Part shown: piece by piece, positions 8,268 to 16,565 of the stretch
Position numbering within the stretch: the first letter of the stretch is position 1
Layout of the letters: the number at the start of each line of letters is the position of its first letter
Origin: Ilyomonas sp965199845
GTDB taxonomy: Bacteria > Bacteroidota > Bacteroidia > Chitinophagales > Chitinophagaceae
Direction: 5' to 3'
NCBI GenBank assembly: GCA_965199845.1
Contig: CBDATZ010000042.1
Coordinates: 558,001 to 622,000 of the forward strand
Length of the DNA: 64,000 nucleotides
Notes under the pieces: generated by a model
What the model saw: the letters and a program-made list of their open reading frames with translations, nothing else
The model's database searches: none
What the model was told of the DNA's origin: nothing
Translations under genes and position numbers: made by a program

Positions 8268-8636
8268 ATGCCTTATTTATTAATAGACACCTGTTCTTTA
8301 CTACAATTGGTAACTGTCAACGGCTATAACCGCTATATTTCTGATTTAGAGAATTTGATAAATAGCCATAAGCTTCAAATTATGGCACATGAAACCATAA
8401 TTCAACAATGGAATAAACACAAGGAAACTGAAAGGCGAAGAAAAGAGAGAACGTTGTTGTTTTACGAAAAGAAACAAGAACAAGACATAGATTCTAACCA
8501 GAGCAACTATAGTGTAATAACCACCGATCATTTAGACTACCAATTTCAAAAAATAGATGAGTTATTAAGTAAAGCGACGATAACATTAATTACGCCTGAT
8601 ATTATAAAGCACACAGGCTCAGATACCGATAGCTGA
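8268..8636 (+). pseudogene. PIN-like domain protein, 3' truncated at the ICE junction
   Basis: The N terminus PYLLIDTCSLLQLV resembles the first strand of PIN-domain ribonucleases with the catalytic Asp (Asp7). Glu42 in AHETIIQQW could be the second acidic residue. A charged helical stretch (WNKHKETERRRKERTLLFYEKKQ) follows. The C-terminal acidic residues expected in a PIN fold are missing: the last codons (HTGSDTDS) are read from DNA that, one frame over, encodes the start of the adjoining tra gene. It is best seen as a 5' fragment fused to foreign DNA. A toxin or defence partner of the upstream ORF is possible but inferred. Confidence 0.6.
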
Positions 8637-9222
8637 TGTAATTAAAAATGGGGTAACCAAAGTTATCAAAGCCGTCGATTTAAAAGTTCAGCGTTTGCAG
8701 AACAAAACAATATGGCTTCAAAATGCACAGAAGGTTGTTGAAAACACAATGAGCAAATCGCACCTCGATGGCATTACTGATTGGGTGCAGAAGCAAAAGG
8801 ATTTATACAGCGATTACTATAAAGGCTTGTCAGAGGTCAAGTCGGTAATTGTTTATTATCATCAGGTAAAAGATATTTCGGAAACGCAGGCAAAGCTGAT
8901 TGCTGACTATAAGCATGCTTGGAATACAATTAAACAAGACTCTCATTTCACGCCAGATGAGTTAGCCTATATGTCTCAGGTTTATTCCGGGATATTAAAT
9001 GAAACCGTCAACAATGTGGATGGCTTATTGGGTGTGGTCAATTCTTTCGTAACTCAAATGTCGGATGCCAAGCGCATTGAAATTATTAACAGTGTGGCAG
9101 ATAAGGTTACCGAAAACTACAATGATCTACATCAATTTAATAATCAAAACGCGCTACTCTCTTTACAAAGGGCACACAGTATAAACGAAGCCAGAACCGT
9201 GAAAGCCATGTATGGTTTGTAA
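8608..9222 (+). pseudogene. Conjugal transfer protein, TraI-like of Bacteroidota ICEs, 5' truncated
   Basis: The frame is open from 8608 and reads TQAQIPIADVIKNGV, which is the signal-peptide cleavage region and mature start of this family. The codon before it (8605-8607) is TAA and belongs to the PIN-like fragment, so the start codon and signal peptide are missing. A TTG at 8695 could give a 175-residue cytoplasmic product at best. The rest is normal: LQRLQNKTIWLQNAQKVVE, then YMSQVYSGIL and FNNQNALLSLQRAH. The family precedes traJ in CTnDOT-type elements. The C-terminal half resembles the next two genes. Confidence 0.7.
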
Positions 9223-9259
9223 AAAGTAAAGACTATTGACAGGATATTTTTTGTGAAGA

Positions 9260-9913
9260 ATGAAAATGTGTGTTATGAAAGGTATATGCTTGGTTATTTT
9301 ACTAATGGTATCGCTTACCCCTTATGCTCAGACATGGAACGAATGGTTTCGCCAAAAGAAGACACAGATTCAATACTTGACGCAGCAGGTTGCCGGCTTG
9401 CAGATATATGCAGAGCACCTCAACAAGGGCTATAAGATTGCGAAGTCTGGTTTGCAGACAGTCGGCGATCTGAAAAATGGAGAATTGGATTTGCATCGAA
9501 CATTTGTCAAATCACTCTCAAAAGTGAATCCTGTCATTGGAAAAGATTTTCGAATCGCTGCCATCATTGCTTTCCAGGTAAATATTTCACAACAATATCA
9601 AAAGTGTTTAAATAAAGCTGTTGGTGGTGGAATGATAACGACCGCTGAACTCGGATATGTTCGTTCTGTATTTGCCAATTTATTAGATGGTTGCGGAAAG
9701 GAAATAGACGACTTGGTTGCTGTAACAACTGATGATCAGTTTCAATTATCTGATGATGAACGTTTGAAAAGACTTGAATCCATCTATCAGAGCATGAAAG
9801 AGAAGTATCAGTTCACTGAGAGCTTTTGTAATGAGGTCAGTGAATTGTCTACTTCGAGGCAGAAGGCACAACAGGAAATTAGTAACACAAAAACATTACT
9901 CAATCTTAAATAA
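9260..9913 (+). CDS. Conjugation-module secreted protein (TerB-like group)
   Basis: A 217-residue exported protein of the Bacteroidota tra module. It has an N-terminal signal peptide ending near TPYAQTW. The Met at 9275 (MKGICLVILLMVSLT) may be the real start. The mature part is helical: LTQQVAGLQIYAEHLNKGYKIAKSG early on, YVRSVFANLLDGC and LSDDERLKRLESIYQSMKEK later. The last two match the same positions of the genes at 8608 and 9920, so the three look like tandem paralogues. Its exact role in the mating apparatus is unknown; a periplasmic accessory subunit is inferred from signal and context. Confidence 0.7.
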   Translation: MKMCVMKGICLVILLMVSLTPYAQTWNEWFRQKKTQIQYLTQQVAGLQIYAEHLNKGYKIAKSGLQTVGDLKNGELDLHRTFVKSLSKVNPVIGKDFRIAAIIAFQVNISQQYQKCLNKAVGGGMITTAELGYVRSVFANLLDGCGKEIDDLVAVTTDDQFQLSDDERLKRLESIYQSMKEKYQFTESFCNEVSELSTSRQKAQQEISNTKTLLNLK

Positions 9914-9919
9914 TCCGTC

Positions 9920-10552
9920 ATGAAACCATTTCTTTTTTTCGTTGCGCTATTTCTATCCGCTTGCAGTACGAAAACTAAAGCTCAGTCATACGAGGCACAG
10001 CAACTGCTTTTGGATTGGACAAAACTTTCTCAGCTGAAAGGAATATTGAAGGATATGAAGGAAGGATACCAAGTTGTATCCAAAGGATATTCAACTATTC
10101 GGGACATTTCTAAAGGTAGCTTCAATCTTCACGAAGCATTTGTGGACGGTCTTTGGCTGGTCAGTCCGGCGGTTCGCAAATACTGGAAAATCCCGCAGAT
10201 TATTATTAGCCAGTTGGAACTTGTAAAGGAATACAAATCCGCTTTCAACCGATGCCAGACCAGTAATCTCATGAATCCTGAAGAACTTGTTTATCTCGGG
10301 GAAGTGTATGGCAACCTTTTTAATCAGTCTTTACAAGACTTAACTGATCTTACTTCCTTGCTTACTCCCAACAAAACACGAATGAGCGATGATGAGCGAC
10401 TGAGCGGTATTGATAAAGTCTATGGTGATATGCAGGATAAACTTCAATTCCTGCGAAGTTTCAATAACCGTAATTCCATCTTGCTTCTTCAAAGGACAAA
10501 AGCTCATAATGAAGCAGAGCAAATGAACACTCTTCTCGGCACAAACAAATAA
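9920..10552 (+). CDS. Conjugation-module TerB-like lipoprotein
   Basis: A 210-residue protein with a lipoprotein-type signal (FLFFVALFLSAC, lipid Cys at residue 15), so it is probably anchored to a membrane. The mature part reads LLLDWTKLSQLKGILKDMKEG and YLGEVYGNLFNQSL, then MSDDERLSGIDKVYGDMQDK, the pattern annotated as TerB-family in Bacteroidota ICEs. It starts 7 bases after the preceding gene and 10 bases before traJ, within one operon. No catalytic residues are apparent and a structural role in the secretion channel is likely. Confidence 0.75.
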   Translation: MKPFLFFVALFLSACSTKTKAQSYEAQQLLLDWTKLSQLKGILKDMKEGYQVVSKGYSTIRDISKGSFNLHEAFVDGLWLVSPAVRKYWKIPQIIISQLELVKEYKSAFNRCQTSNLMNPEELVYLGEVYGNLFNQSLQDLTDLTSLLTPNKTRMSDDERLSGIDKVYGDMQDKLQFLRSFNNRNSILLLQRTKAHNEAEQMNTLLGTNK

Positions 10553-10561
10553 TCAAAAGAC

Positions 10562-11821
10562 ATGAATCGTTATGTAAAAACTGCCCTTTGGGCGGTAACA
10601 GGAATCATATTGCCCTTCTTTTCGAAAGCTCAGTCTGGTTCTGGGAATATGGCAAATGAGCTATACAGCCTGCATAGTGTGCTTGACCAGTTATACAATG
10701 ACATGATACCACTCTGTTCTCAGCTCATTGGGGTTGGGCAGGGAATCGCCGGTTTTGCTGCATTATGGTATATAGCTTTCAGGGTGTGGCGGCATCTGGC
10801 GAATGCAGAACCGATAGATTTCTATCCTTTGTTTCGCCCGTTCGTTATTGGCTTTGCCATCATGATTTTTCCTTCTGTCATTGCCATGATAAATGGTATG
10901 ATGCAACCAACGGTTATAGCAACGGCGTCCATGGTTTCCAATTCAGATGAAGCTGTGGCTACTCTACTGAAACAAAAAGAAGAGGCGATAAAAACAACCG
11001 ATGTGTATCAGATATATGTTGGTGATGATGGTGAAGGGGACCGTGATAAATGGTATAAATACACGCATCCTGGTAAGGAGGTATCAGAAGAAGGAGCTTT
11101 TGAAGGCATTGGAGATGATATCAAGTTCGTGATGGCAAAGGCATCCTACAACTTCCGCAATTCCATTAAGCAATGGATGAGTGAGATTCTGCAGGTACTT
11201 TTTGCCGCAGCATCCCTTTGCATCAATACCATCAGAACGTTCAACCTGATCATTCTTGCTATTCTCGGTCCACTGGTGTTTGGGCTAAGTGTATTTGATG
11301 GCTTTCACCATACACTCAGGCATTGGATTGCACGGTATATCAATGTGTTTCTATGGCTTCCCGTTGCCAATATATTCGGAGGCATCATCGGGAAAATACA
11401 GGAGAACATGCTCAGGATAGATATACAACAGGTCGGGCAGGCAGGAGATACCTTTTTCAGCCCAGCAGATATGGGTTATCTAGTCTTCATGATTATTGGA
11501 ATCATCGGCTACTTCTCTGTTCCATCTATTGCTAACTATATCATGCATGTTGGCGGTGGCGACGCTTTGGGAGGAAAGATGACAGCGATTACCACGGGCG
11601 CTGCAGCAGCTACAGCTGCAGCTGGTTCATCCGCAGCGTCAAGTGGTGCTAGTCAGATGGGTGCAGGTGCTGCCAATCTCTGGAATGCGCCGGGCAGCAT
11701 TATGGATGGTTATAACAGTGGTTCAGATGGCTCAGGAATAGGGCACCATGCCGGCAAAGCTTATGGTCATGCAGACCAGTATCTCAGAAACAAATTATCA
11801 GGCGACAATAAAATCCACTAA
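10562..11821 (+). CDS. traJ: Conjugative transposon protein TraJ
   Basis: A 419-residue polytopic inner-membrane protein of the CTnDOT-type transfer apparatus, related to VirB6/TrbL. It has a signal-like N terminus ending in SKAQSG and an early membrane segment around GIAGFAALWYIAFRVWR. The conserved PIDFYPLFRPFVIG and WIARYINVFLWLPVANIFG stretches follow, then several more membrane segments. The C terminus is Ala/Ser/Gly-rich (from about residue 340). Its stop overlaps the next start (TAATG at 11819-11823), indicating translational coupling to TraK. The length is normal and the frame intact. Confidence 0.92.
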   Translation: MNRYVKTALWAVTGIILPFFSKAQSGSGNMANELYSLHSVLDQLYNDMIPLCSQLIGVGQGIAGFAALWYIAFRVWRHLANAEPIDFYPLFRPFVIGFAIMIFPSVIAMINGMMQPTVIATASMVSNSDEAVATLLKQKEEAIKTTDVYQIYVGDDGEGDRDKWYKYTHPGKEVSEEGAFEGIGDDIKFVMAKASYNFRNSIKQWMSEILQVLFAAASLCINTIRTFNLIILAILGPLVFGLSVFDGFHHTLRHWIARYINVFLWLPVANIFGGIIGKIQENMLRIDIQQVGQAGDTFFSPADMGYLVFMIIGIIGYFSVPSIANYIMHVGGGDALGGKMTAITTGAAAATAAAGSSAASSGASQMGAGAANLWNAPGSIMDGYNSGSDGSGIGHHAGKAYGHADQYLRNKLSGDNKIH

Positions 11822-12447
11822 TGATGTTCACGAAAATGAAAAATATCGAAACCGCTTTTCAGCATATCCGGCTGTTTACTGCGGTAATTGTAGGAGGCTG
11901 TTTTCTGCTGTGTGTTTTTGTATTGCTCAAAAGTTATCAACTCGCAGCTATTACACAGAACAAAGTATATGTGCTGGCGAATGGAAAAGCTCTGGAGGCG
12001 ACATCTGCTGATAGAAAGGATAATATTCCTGTTGAAGCCAGGGACCATGTGAAAACATTTCACGAATACTTCTTCACACTCGATCCTGATGAGAAAGTGA
12101 TACAGGGAAACATCAGCAAAGCCTTGTACCTGGCTGATGCTAGCGCAAAGCGCCAGTATGATGACCTGGAAGAGAAAAACTATTACACGAACATCATTGC
12201 GGGTAACATAAGCCAGCAAATCAATGTAGATAGTGTAGACGTAAATACAGCTTCTTATCCCTACTATTTCCGGTGTTTCGCAACAGAAAAAATCATCAGG
12301 GCTACAAGCATCGTTGATCGTTCCCTGATAACGGAAGGCTATCTGCGTAATGTTTCGCGAAGTGATAATAACCCGCATGGGTTTCTAATCGAGAATTGGT
12401 CAACAATTGAAAACAAGGACATAAAAACGGAAACGCGCCAGAACTAA
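11821..12447 (+). CDS. traK: Conjugative transposon protein TraK
   Basis: A 208-residue VirB8-like subunit with one N-terminal membrane anchor (about residues 20-40) and a periplasmic domain. The signature HVKTFHEYFFTLDPDEKVI and the IVDRSLITEGYLRNV stretch identify TraK. Translation may begin at 11824 or 11836 rather than 11821, since family members usually open M(F)xxMKNIxTAF. It overlaps traJ by one base. The TraK family bridges inner-membrane and core-complex parts of the transfer channel. Confidence 0.92.
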   Translation: MMFTKMKNIETAFQHIRLFTAVIVGGCFLLCVFVLLKSYQLAAITQNKVYVLANGKALEATSADRKDNIPVEARDHVKTFHEYFFTLDPDEKVIQGNISKALYLADASAKRQYDDLEEKNYYTNIIAGNISQQINVDSVDVNTASYPYYFRCFATEKIIRATSIVDRSLITEGYLRNVSRSDNNPHGFLIENWSTIENKDIKTETRQN

Positions 12448-12460
12448 AAAAATATATTTT

Positions 12461-12904
12461 ATGATATCAGTATTCAGAAAAAAACAACAGACAAACTATC
12501 AGTTATATGCTGTTCAAAGTGTCAAGAACAAACTTGATTATAAGCTGCACCTGCTGGCAGATTATTTATCAAAAAAATCAGAACACCTATCGCCTAGAAA
12601 ACTTGCCTTGCTGATTATTACTTCCTGTGTATTGATGGCAGCTTGCTTTAGCTATATCGCCATCACTTCAAGACGGTATAAAAAATTTATAGAAGTACAG
12701 AGTATTCGTGCACCTGCAATAAAGCAATCGGCAATGCCGGATGATGATGCGTTTCTTCTAAAACGAATCACCCGGTTTCACAAGTATCTGGATAGTTTGA
12801 AAGAATACGATTTAAGTTACTACCAAACAATCGTGAATCAGCGTCCGCACCTTGTTGACAGCCTCATCCAGGCGGAACAATTTCTTCAATCAAAAAAATT
12901 TTAG
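12461..12904 (+). CDS. Small membrane protein in the TraL position
   Basis: A 147-residue protein with a basic cytoplasmic N terminus, one membrane segment (about residues 48-68, LALLIITSCVLMAACFSYI) and a C-terminal domain outside. It lies between traK and traM, where CTnDOT-type elements encode TraL, a small single-pass protein. Sequence likeness to TraL is weak and the protein is longer than usual, so the assignment rests on order and topology. It is followed after 2 bases by traM. Confidence 0.65.
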   Translation: MISVFRKKQQTNYQLYAVQSVKNKLDYKLHLLADYLSKKSEHLSPRKLALLIITSCVLMAACFSYIAITSRRYKKFIEVQSIRAPAIKQSAMPDDDAFLLKRITRFHKYLDSLKEYDLSYYQTIVNQRPHLVDSLIQAEQFLQSKKF

Positions 12905-12906
12905 CC

Positions 12907-14154
12907 ATGAAACAGAATCCCATTGAATTTACCAAAGAGCAAACAAAGAAGAGAGCTTTTCTCTTGCTGCTCCCGGTTTTTATTATCCCTTTTCTCACTT
13001 TACTGTTATGGTCAGTTGGCATCTTGGGAAGCAATGCCGCTATCGCTTCTACAATGGGAGGGTTAAATTCCCGACTGCCGGATGCAAAACTTAAAGAGAA
13101 CAAAACCTGGAACAAACTTTCATTTTATGAGGAAGCCGATAAAGACTCGGTTAAGTTTCAGGATGAACTGAAAAATGATCCGTCTTTCCAATCACATCGG
13201 GATAGCTCTGCCAGCGCTGGAGCATTTTCATACAATCCATTACCTGAAACCTATCAGGATGCAAATGAGGTTCGCGTCAATCAAAAGCTCGCGCAGCTCA
13301 ATGCCGCCTTGAACAATAGCAAAAATGAAAGTCAATACCAGCAGAATTATCCAACGAGTCAAAATCAGACTGCGGCGATAAAAGCAGAAGATGTAAACCG
13401 GCTTGAACAGATGTTGCAGGCTGTCAATCAGCCCGATTCTGAAAAGGACCCGGAAACCGAACAACTTAATGGAATGATGGATAAGATATTAGATATTCAG
13501 CATCCTGACCGTGTGAAGGCAAAACTCCAACAGGAATCCATCTCTAATAAGAAAGCAGCCTATCCGGTATCAGTTCATTCTGCAGAAAGCTTTGTTTCTC
13601 TGCTGGGAAGTACAAAACAGAAAAGCACACCCATAAAAAGTAAAATTGCTTTCTACTCATTATCCAACGATACTGTTTCTACTGTAGAAGAAGATAATAC
13701 CTTTTCAGCAACTGTCTATGAAACGCAAGCCGTCACTGATGGTTCTCTGTTAAAACTGGTTATCAAGGATGACATTTATGTAAATGGAACTCTCATACCT
13801 CAGGGGAATTTCGTGTACGCGCTGGTTTCCTTTGCCACACAGCGGTTAAACCTCGCAGTATCATCTATCCGGTATCAGAATAAAATTTTACCTGTTGAGC
13901 TGGTTGTTTATGATGGCGATGGACTTCCAGGCATTCACATCGCAAATATTCAAAGAAGCGATGTAGCCAAACAATCCGGCAGCGAGGCAATCAGCAATCT
14001 CGATATGGCCTCCCTTGACCCATCTATCGGCATGCAGGCTGCCAGTGCAGGTATAGCAGCCACTAAAGCGTTGTTGAATAAAAAAGTAAAGACAGTTAAA
14101 GTTTCTGTTCCGGCAGGCTACAAAGTATTTCTCAAAAGCAATTTCGAAAACTGA
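12907..14154 (+). CDS. traM: Conjugative transposon protein TraM
   Basis: A 415-residue VirB10-like core subunit. The basic N terminus is followed by a membrane segment (FLLLLPVFIIPFLTLLLWS, about residues 18-36), a long Gln/Asn/Ser-rich linker (about 50-200) and a C-terminal beta-rich domain. The latter contains VYETQAVTDGSLLKLVIKDD and LIPQGNFVYALVSFATQR, diagnostic for TraM. The C-terminal Ala-rich helix and KVSVPAGYKVFLKS end the domain normally. It is expected to span the periplasm and connect the inner-membrane complex to TraN. Confidence 0.92.
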   Translation: MKQNPIEFTKEQTKKRAFLLLLPVFIIPFLTLLLWSVGILGSNAAIASTMGGLNSRLPDAKLKENKTWNKLSFYEEADKDSVKFQDELKNDPSFQSHRDSSASAGAFSYNPLPETYQDANEVRVNQKLAQLNAALNNSKNESQYQQNYPTSQNQTAAIKAEDVNRLEQMLQAVNQPDSEKDPETEQLNGMMDKILDIQHPDRVKAKLQQESISNKKAAYPVSVHSAESFVSLLGSTKQKSTPIKSKIAFYSLSNDTVSTVEEDNTFSATVYETQAVTDGSLLKLVIKDDIYVNGTLIPQGNFVYALVSFATQRLNLAVSSIRYQNKILPVELVVYDGDGLPGIHIANIQRSDVAKQSGSEAISNLDMASLDPSIGMQAASAGIAATKALLNKKVKTVKVSVPAGYKVFLKSNFEN

Positions 14155-14176
14155 ATCACAAATCAAGCGAACAATT

Positions 14177-15004
14177 ATGAAATATTTCATCTTTCTAATG
14201 TCGGCAGTATGCGCACTATGTATTGAAGCAAGTGCACAGTATCTCCCAAAGAGTATTGAACCTTACCGGATAACATTGAGCCATGATAAAACCAGTAATC
14301 TCATCTTTCCATCTTCCATTAAAAGTGTTGATCGTGGAAGCGAGAATATTCTTGCGCAGAAAGCGCCGGGAGTTGAAAACATTCTTCAGTTAAAAGCCGG
14401 AGAAGAAAACTTTAGAGAGACAAATGTAACTGTGGTCACGGCTGACGGACATTTCTATTCATTTGCCGTCAGCTATAACCCTTATCCCGGTACTCTCAAC
14501 TATTCTTTTGTAAGCGATAGCGGTGAAAAAGCGATTGTAGCCAATCAGCCGATAACAAGCGTTTCATATAACACGATTGCTAAGCAGATTTTACATCAAA
14601 AATCATCAATACACAAAATTGCAGTTGTTGAGAACGTGTGGCTTGGGCTGAATAATCTTTTTATAAAGGACAATATGCTGTGGCTGCATATTACTATCTC
14701 CAACAACAGCCTGATACCGTTCAATCCTGCATTTCTCCGGGTGTTTATGCAGGACAAGAAACAGGTAAAAAATACCGCCATTCAGCAAAGCGAAATAACG
14801 CCATTGATTCCGGTGTCTTTACAAACGACAAATGCCCATTCCGCTCAATCTTATGTATTTGTCTGCTATCCTTTTTCATTACCGGATGCCAGGCATTTAA
14901 TTATTCAGGCAGGTGAATCGGCAGGTAGCCGGCAACTTACGTTAGAGCTTACCCACCGTATCATGAAACAAATAAAGCCATTACCTCAAATAACTAATTA
15001 CTAA
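14177..15004 (+). CDS. traN: Conjugative transposon protein TraN (DUF4138)
   Basis: A 275-residue exported VirB9-like protein. Its signal peptide ends near EASAQYL, and the conserved LSHDKTSNLIFPSSIKSVDR opens the mature domain. DRGSENILAQKA and a VVTADGHFYSFAVSYNPYP stretch complete the TraN pattern. It is the last recognisable channel gene here: TraO, TraP and TraQ, which normally follow, are absent and a DUF3945-like gene comes next. Confidence 0.9.
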   Translation: MKYFIFLMSAVCALCIEASAQYLPKSIEPYRITLSHDKTSNLIFPSSIKSVDRGSENILAQKAPGVENILQLKAGEENFRETNVTVVTADGHFYSFAVSYNPYPGTLNYSFVSDSGEKAIVANQPITSVSYNTIAKQILHQKSSIHKIAVVENVWLGLNNLFIKDNMLWLHITISNNSLIPFNPAFLRVFMQDKKQVKNTAIQQSEITPLIPVSLQTTNAHSAQSYVFVCYPFSLPDARHLIIQAGESAGSRQLTLELTHRIMKQIKPLPQITNY

Positions 15005-15015
15005 AAACAAAAAAT

Positions 15016-15813
15016 ATGAATCAGGTAAATTTTGAGTATTTGAAAGAGCAGTTAAAGAATACTGGCTTTGGGGAAAACCTAGGCGAGGCTTTGTCCGAGA
15101 AAATAAAAGAAAACCAACCCGAGTTTCAGCTTCCTATGACACGTAAATTCGGAACTAGTGATGATGTCAATGCTACCCTCTACTTTAAACGTGGAGCTGA
15201 CTCGGACATGTATTTCTTCAACCGTTACAATCTTCAACTGCTTAACAAAGACGGAGATGAAAAGGCTAAGCAGATGTTCTATATCAATAAAGGCAGTTCT
15301 GTTACTTTAAAGGAAGGTTATAACTTGTTAGAAGGTCGTGCGGTTCATAAAACTCTTACCAGCCGAGACAATGAGAAGTATGGCGCCTGGCTGCAACTTG
15401 ATTTTAAGAATGTATCTCCATCCGGCAACTATGAATTTAAAAAGCTTCATGATAACTATGGCTATAAGCTGGAAACTACTTTAGCTAAGTACCCCTTCAA
15501 AGAATTAAGCGATGAGAAGAGCAAACAGGACTTAATGAAATCGTTGGAGAAGGGCAACCTTCAGTCCGTTACAATCAAGGACGGTGACAAAGAAGAAAGA
15601 ATATTTGTTGCCGCAAATCCGGAGTATAAAACGCTGACAGCCTTCAATACAAGTGGTCAAAGAATAAAGCTAATTGACTTTTCTCAGAAGCAGGAGCAAA
15701 AGAAAGAAGCAACAGTTAAGACAGAACAATCGCAGAAACAAACGGCTCAGAAAAAGGCTCCAAAGCAAAATGAGAAGCCCGCTGCAAAAAGAACAAAAAA
15801 AGTGAAGGTGTAA
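15016..15813 (+). CDS. ICE-associated hypothetical protein, DUF3945-like
   Basis: A 265-residue soluble protein of a kind common in Bacteroidota conjugative elements. The N terminus FEYLKEQLKNTGFGE and the central YNLLEGRAVHKTL and WLQLDFKNV stretches are typical. DLMKSLEKGNLQSVTI and FVAANPEYKTLTAFN follow, and the C terminus (from about residue 225) is a Lys/Gln-rich disordered tail. No enzymatic motif is seen. Relatives lie near DNA-processing genes of such elements, so a nucleic-acid role is possible but unproven. It starts 11 bases after traN. Confidence 0.7.
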   Translation: MNQVNFEYLKEQLKNTGFGENLGEALSEKIKENQPEFQLPMTRKFGTSDDVNATLYFKRGADSDMYFFNRYNLQLLNKDGDEKAKQMFYINKGSSVTLKEGYNLLEGRAVHKTLTSRDNEKYGAWLQLDFKNVSPSGNYEFKKLHDNYGYKLETTLAKYPFKELSDEKSKQDLMKSLEKGNLQSVTIKDGDKEERIFVAANPEYKTLTAFNTSGQRIKLIDFSQKQEQKKEATVKTEQSQKQTAQKKAPKQNEKPAAKRTKKVKV

Positions 15814-15825
15814 AGCGGAGAAAAG

Positions 15826-16218
15826 ATGTTGTACAGTGAAGAATTAACGAGGTTTATAGATGATGTAAAAGATGATGGGAGAATAGGTCCATCACATATC
15901 AGTTTGTTTATCGCCATTCTACAATATGCCAAACAAACTAAATCTATAAATCCGGTTTGCGTATTTAGCAAAGACTTAATGCCTCTCGCTAAAATATCTG
16001 CAACAGCAACGTTCAACAAAAATATTTGGGAACTGCATAACTATGGATATATTACATACGAGCCTTCCTATAATCGTTATTTAGGAAGCCTGATTTTTAT
16101 AAATGAAATGTCAGAACATCTAAAAAAGGAGGTAGAGAATGGAGAAGGGAGAAAAGATTTTGAGAGAACCAGCCGAAAAGATGCTCTATTTATTACAGAA
16201 AGAAATTCTCACGTTTGA
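15826..16218 (+). CDS. Mobile-element small protein, replication/regulator-like
   Basis: A 130-residue protein. It opens MLYSEELTRFIDDVKDDGRI and carries GPSHISLFIAILQYA, AKISATATFNKNIWELHNYGYI and YNRYLGSLIF, a pattern found in small proteins next to excisionase genes in Bacteroidota elements. The ISATATFNKNIWEL stretch could be the recognition helix of a winged helix. The 3' end overlaps the following HTH gene by 80 bases in another frame, an overlap often seen in this pair. Function is not established. Confidence 0.65.
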   Translation: MLYSEELTRFIDDVKDDGRIGPSHISLFIAILQYAKQTKSINPVCVFSKDLMPLAKISATATFNKNIWELHNYGYITYEPSYNRYLGSLIFINEMSEHLKKEVENGEGRKDFERTSRKDALFITERNSHV

Positions 16219-16438
16219 GGAAGCCTGTATCTATCTAGGACGAAGTGCATCATCCATGTACAAGTTAACCAGTGGTAGATTAATCCCATATTACGTTCCT
16301 ACAGGTAAACTAATCTATTTCAGAAGATCAGAGATAGATACATGGGCACTTCAGAATAAGAGAAAAAGTAAAGACGAAATAAAAAATGATATTGAAGATT
16401 TTCTTTTGGAAGAAAAAACCAAGAGAATATCAAACTAA
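16139..16438 (+). CDS. Excisionase-like helix-turn-helix protein
   Basis: A 99-residue DNA-binding protein of the HTH_17/MerR-like excisionase type. The core LTFEEACIYLGRSASSMYKL, then GRLIPYYVPTGKLIYFRRSEID, is the canonical helix-turn-helix plus wing. Such proteins control excision or expression of tyrosine-recombinase elements. Normally an integrase gene is close; none is found here. It ends 2 bases before a strong terminator and about 130 bases from the tRNA-Asn 3' end, consistent with the element terminus. Confidence 0.85.
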   Translation: MEKGEKILREPAEKMLYLLQKEILTFEEACIYLGRSASSMYKLTSGRLIPYYVPTGKLIYFRRSEIDTWALQNKRKSKDEIKNDIEDFLLEEKTKRISN

Positions 16439-16440
16439 AA

Positions 16441-16475
16441 GGAGCGGTGATTTGAAAATCACCGCTCCTTTTTTT
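16441..16475 (+). terminator. Rho-independent terminator closing the ICE operon
   Basis: GGAGCGGTGATT pairs perfectly with AATCACCGCTCC around a TGAA loop, followed by seven T. Confidence 0.92.
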
Positions 16476-16496
16476 CTATTGATTACTAGCAATCAT

Positions 16497-16519
16497 TTGG
16501 TGCAAATCTTGGTGCAAAT
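16497..16519. repeat. Tandem TTGGTGCAAAT repeat next to tRNA-Asn
   Basis: TTGGTGCAAAT occurs at 16497-16507 and again at 16509-16519. It lies between the element's last gene and the tRNA 3' end, where arm- or core-type integrase sites would be expected. Its identity as part of an att site is inferred. Confidence 0.5.
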
Positions 16520-16555
16520 AAAAAAGCACTTATCATTTTTACAATGTAAGTGCTT
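16518..16555 (-). terminator. Terminator of tRNA-Asn
   Basis: On the minus strand AAGCACTTA and TAAGTGCTT form a 9-bp stem, followed by a T-rich run, 11 bases after the tRNA 3' end. Confidence 0.75.
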
Positions 16556-16565
16556 GATTTTCAGG

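Noticed and set aside
8695..9222. Complete conjugation gene starting at TTG 8695
   Set aside because: Homologous coding sequence extends upstream to about 8608 in the same frame without a start codon, so the gene is 5' truncated and the TTG is internal.
9253..9435. 60-codon ORF overlapping the tra gene at 9260
   Set aside because: It is a shifted frame of the signal-bearing gene and has no family features.
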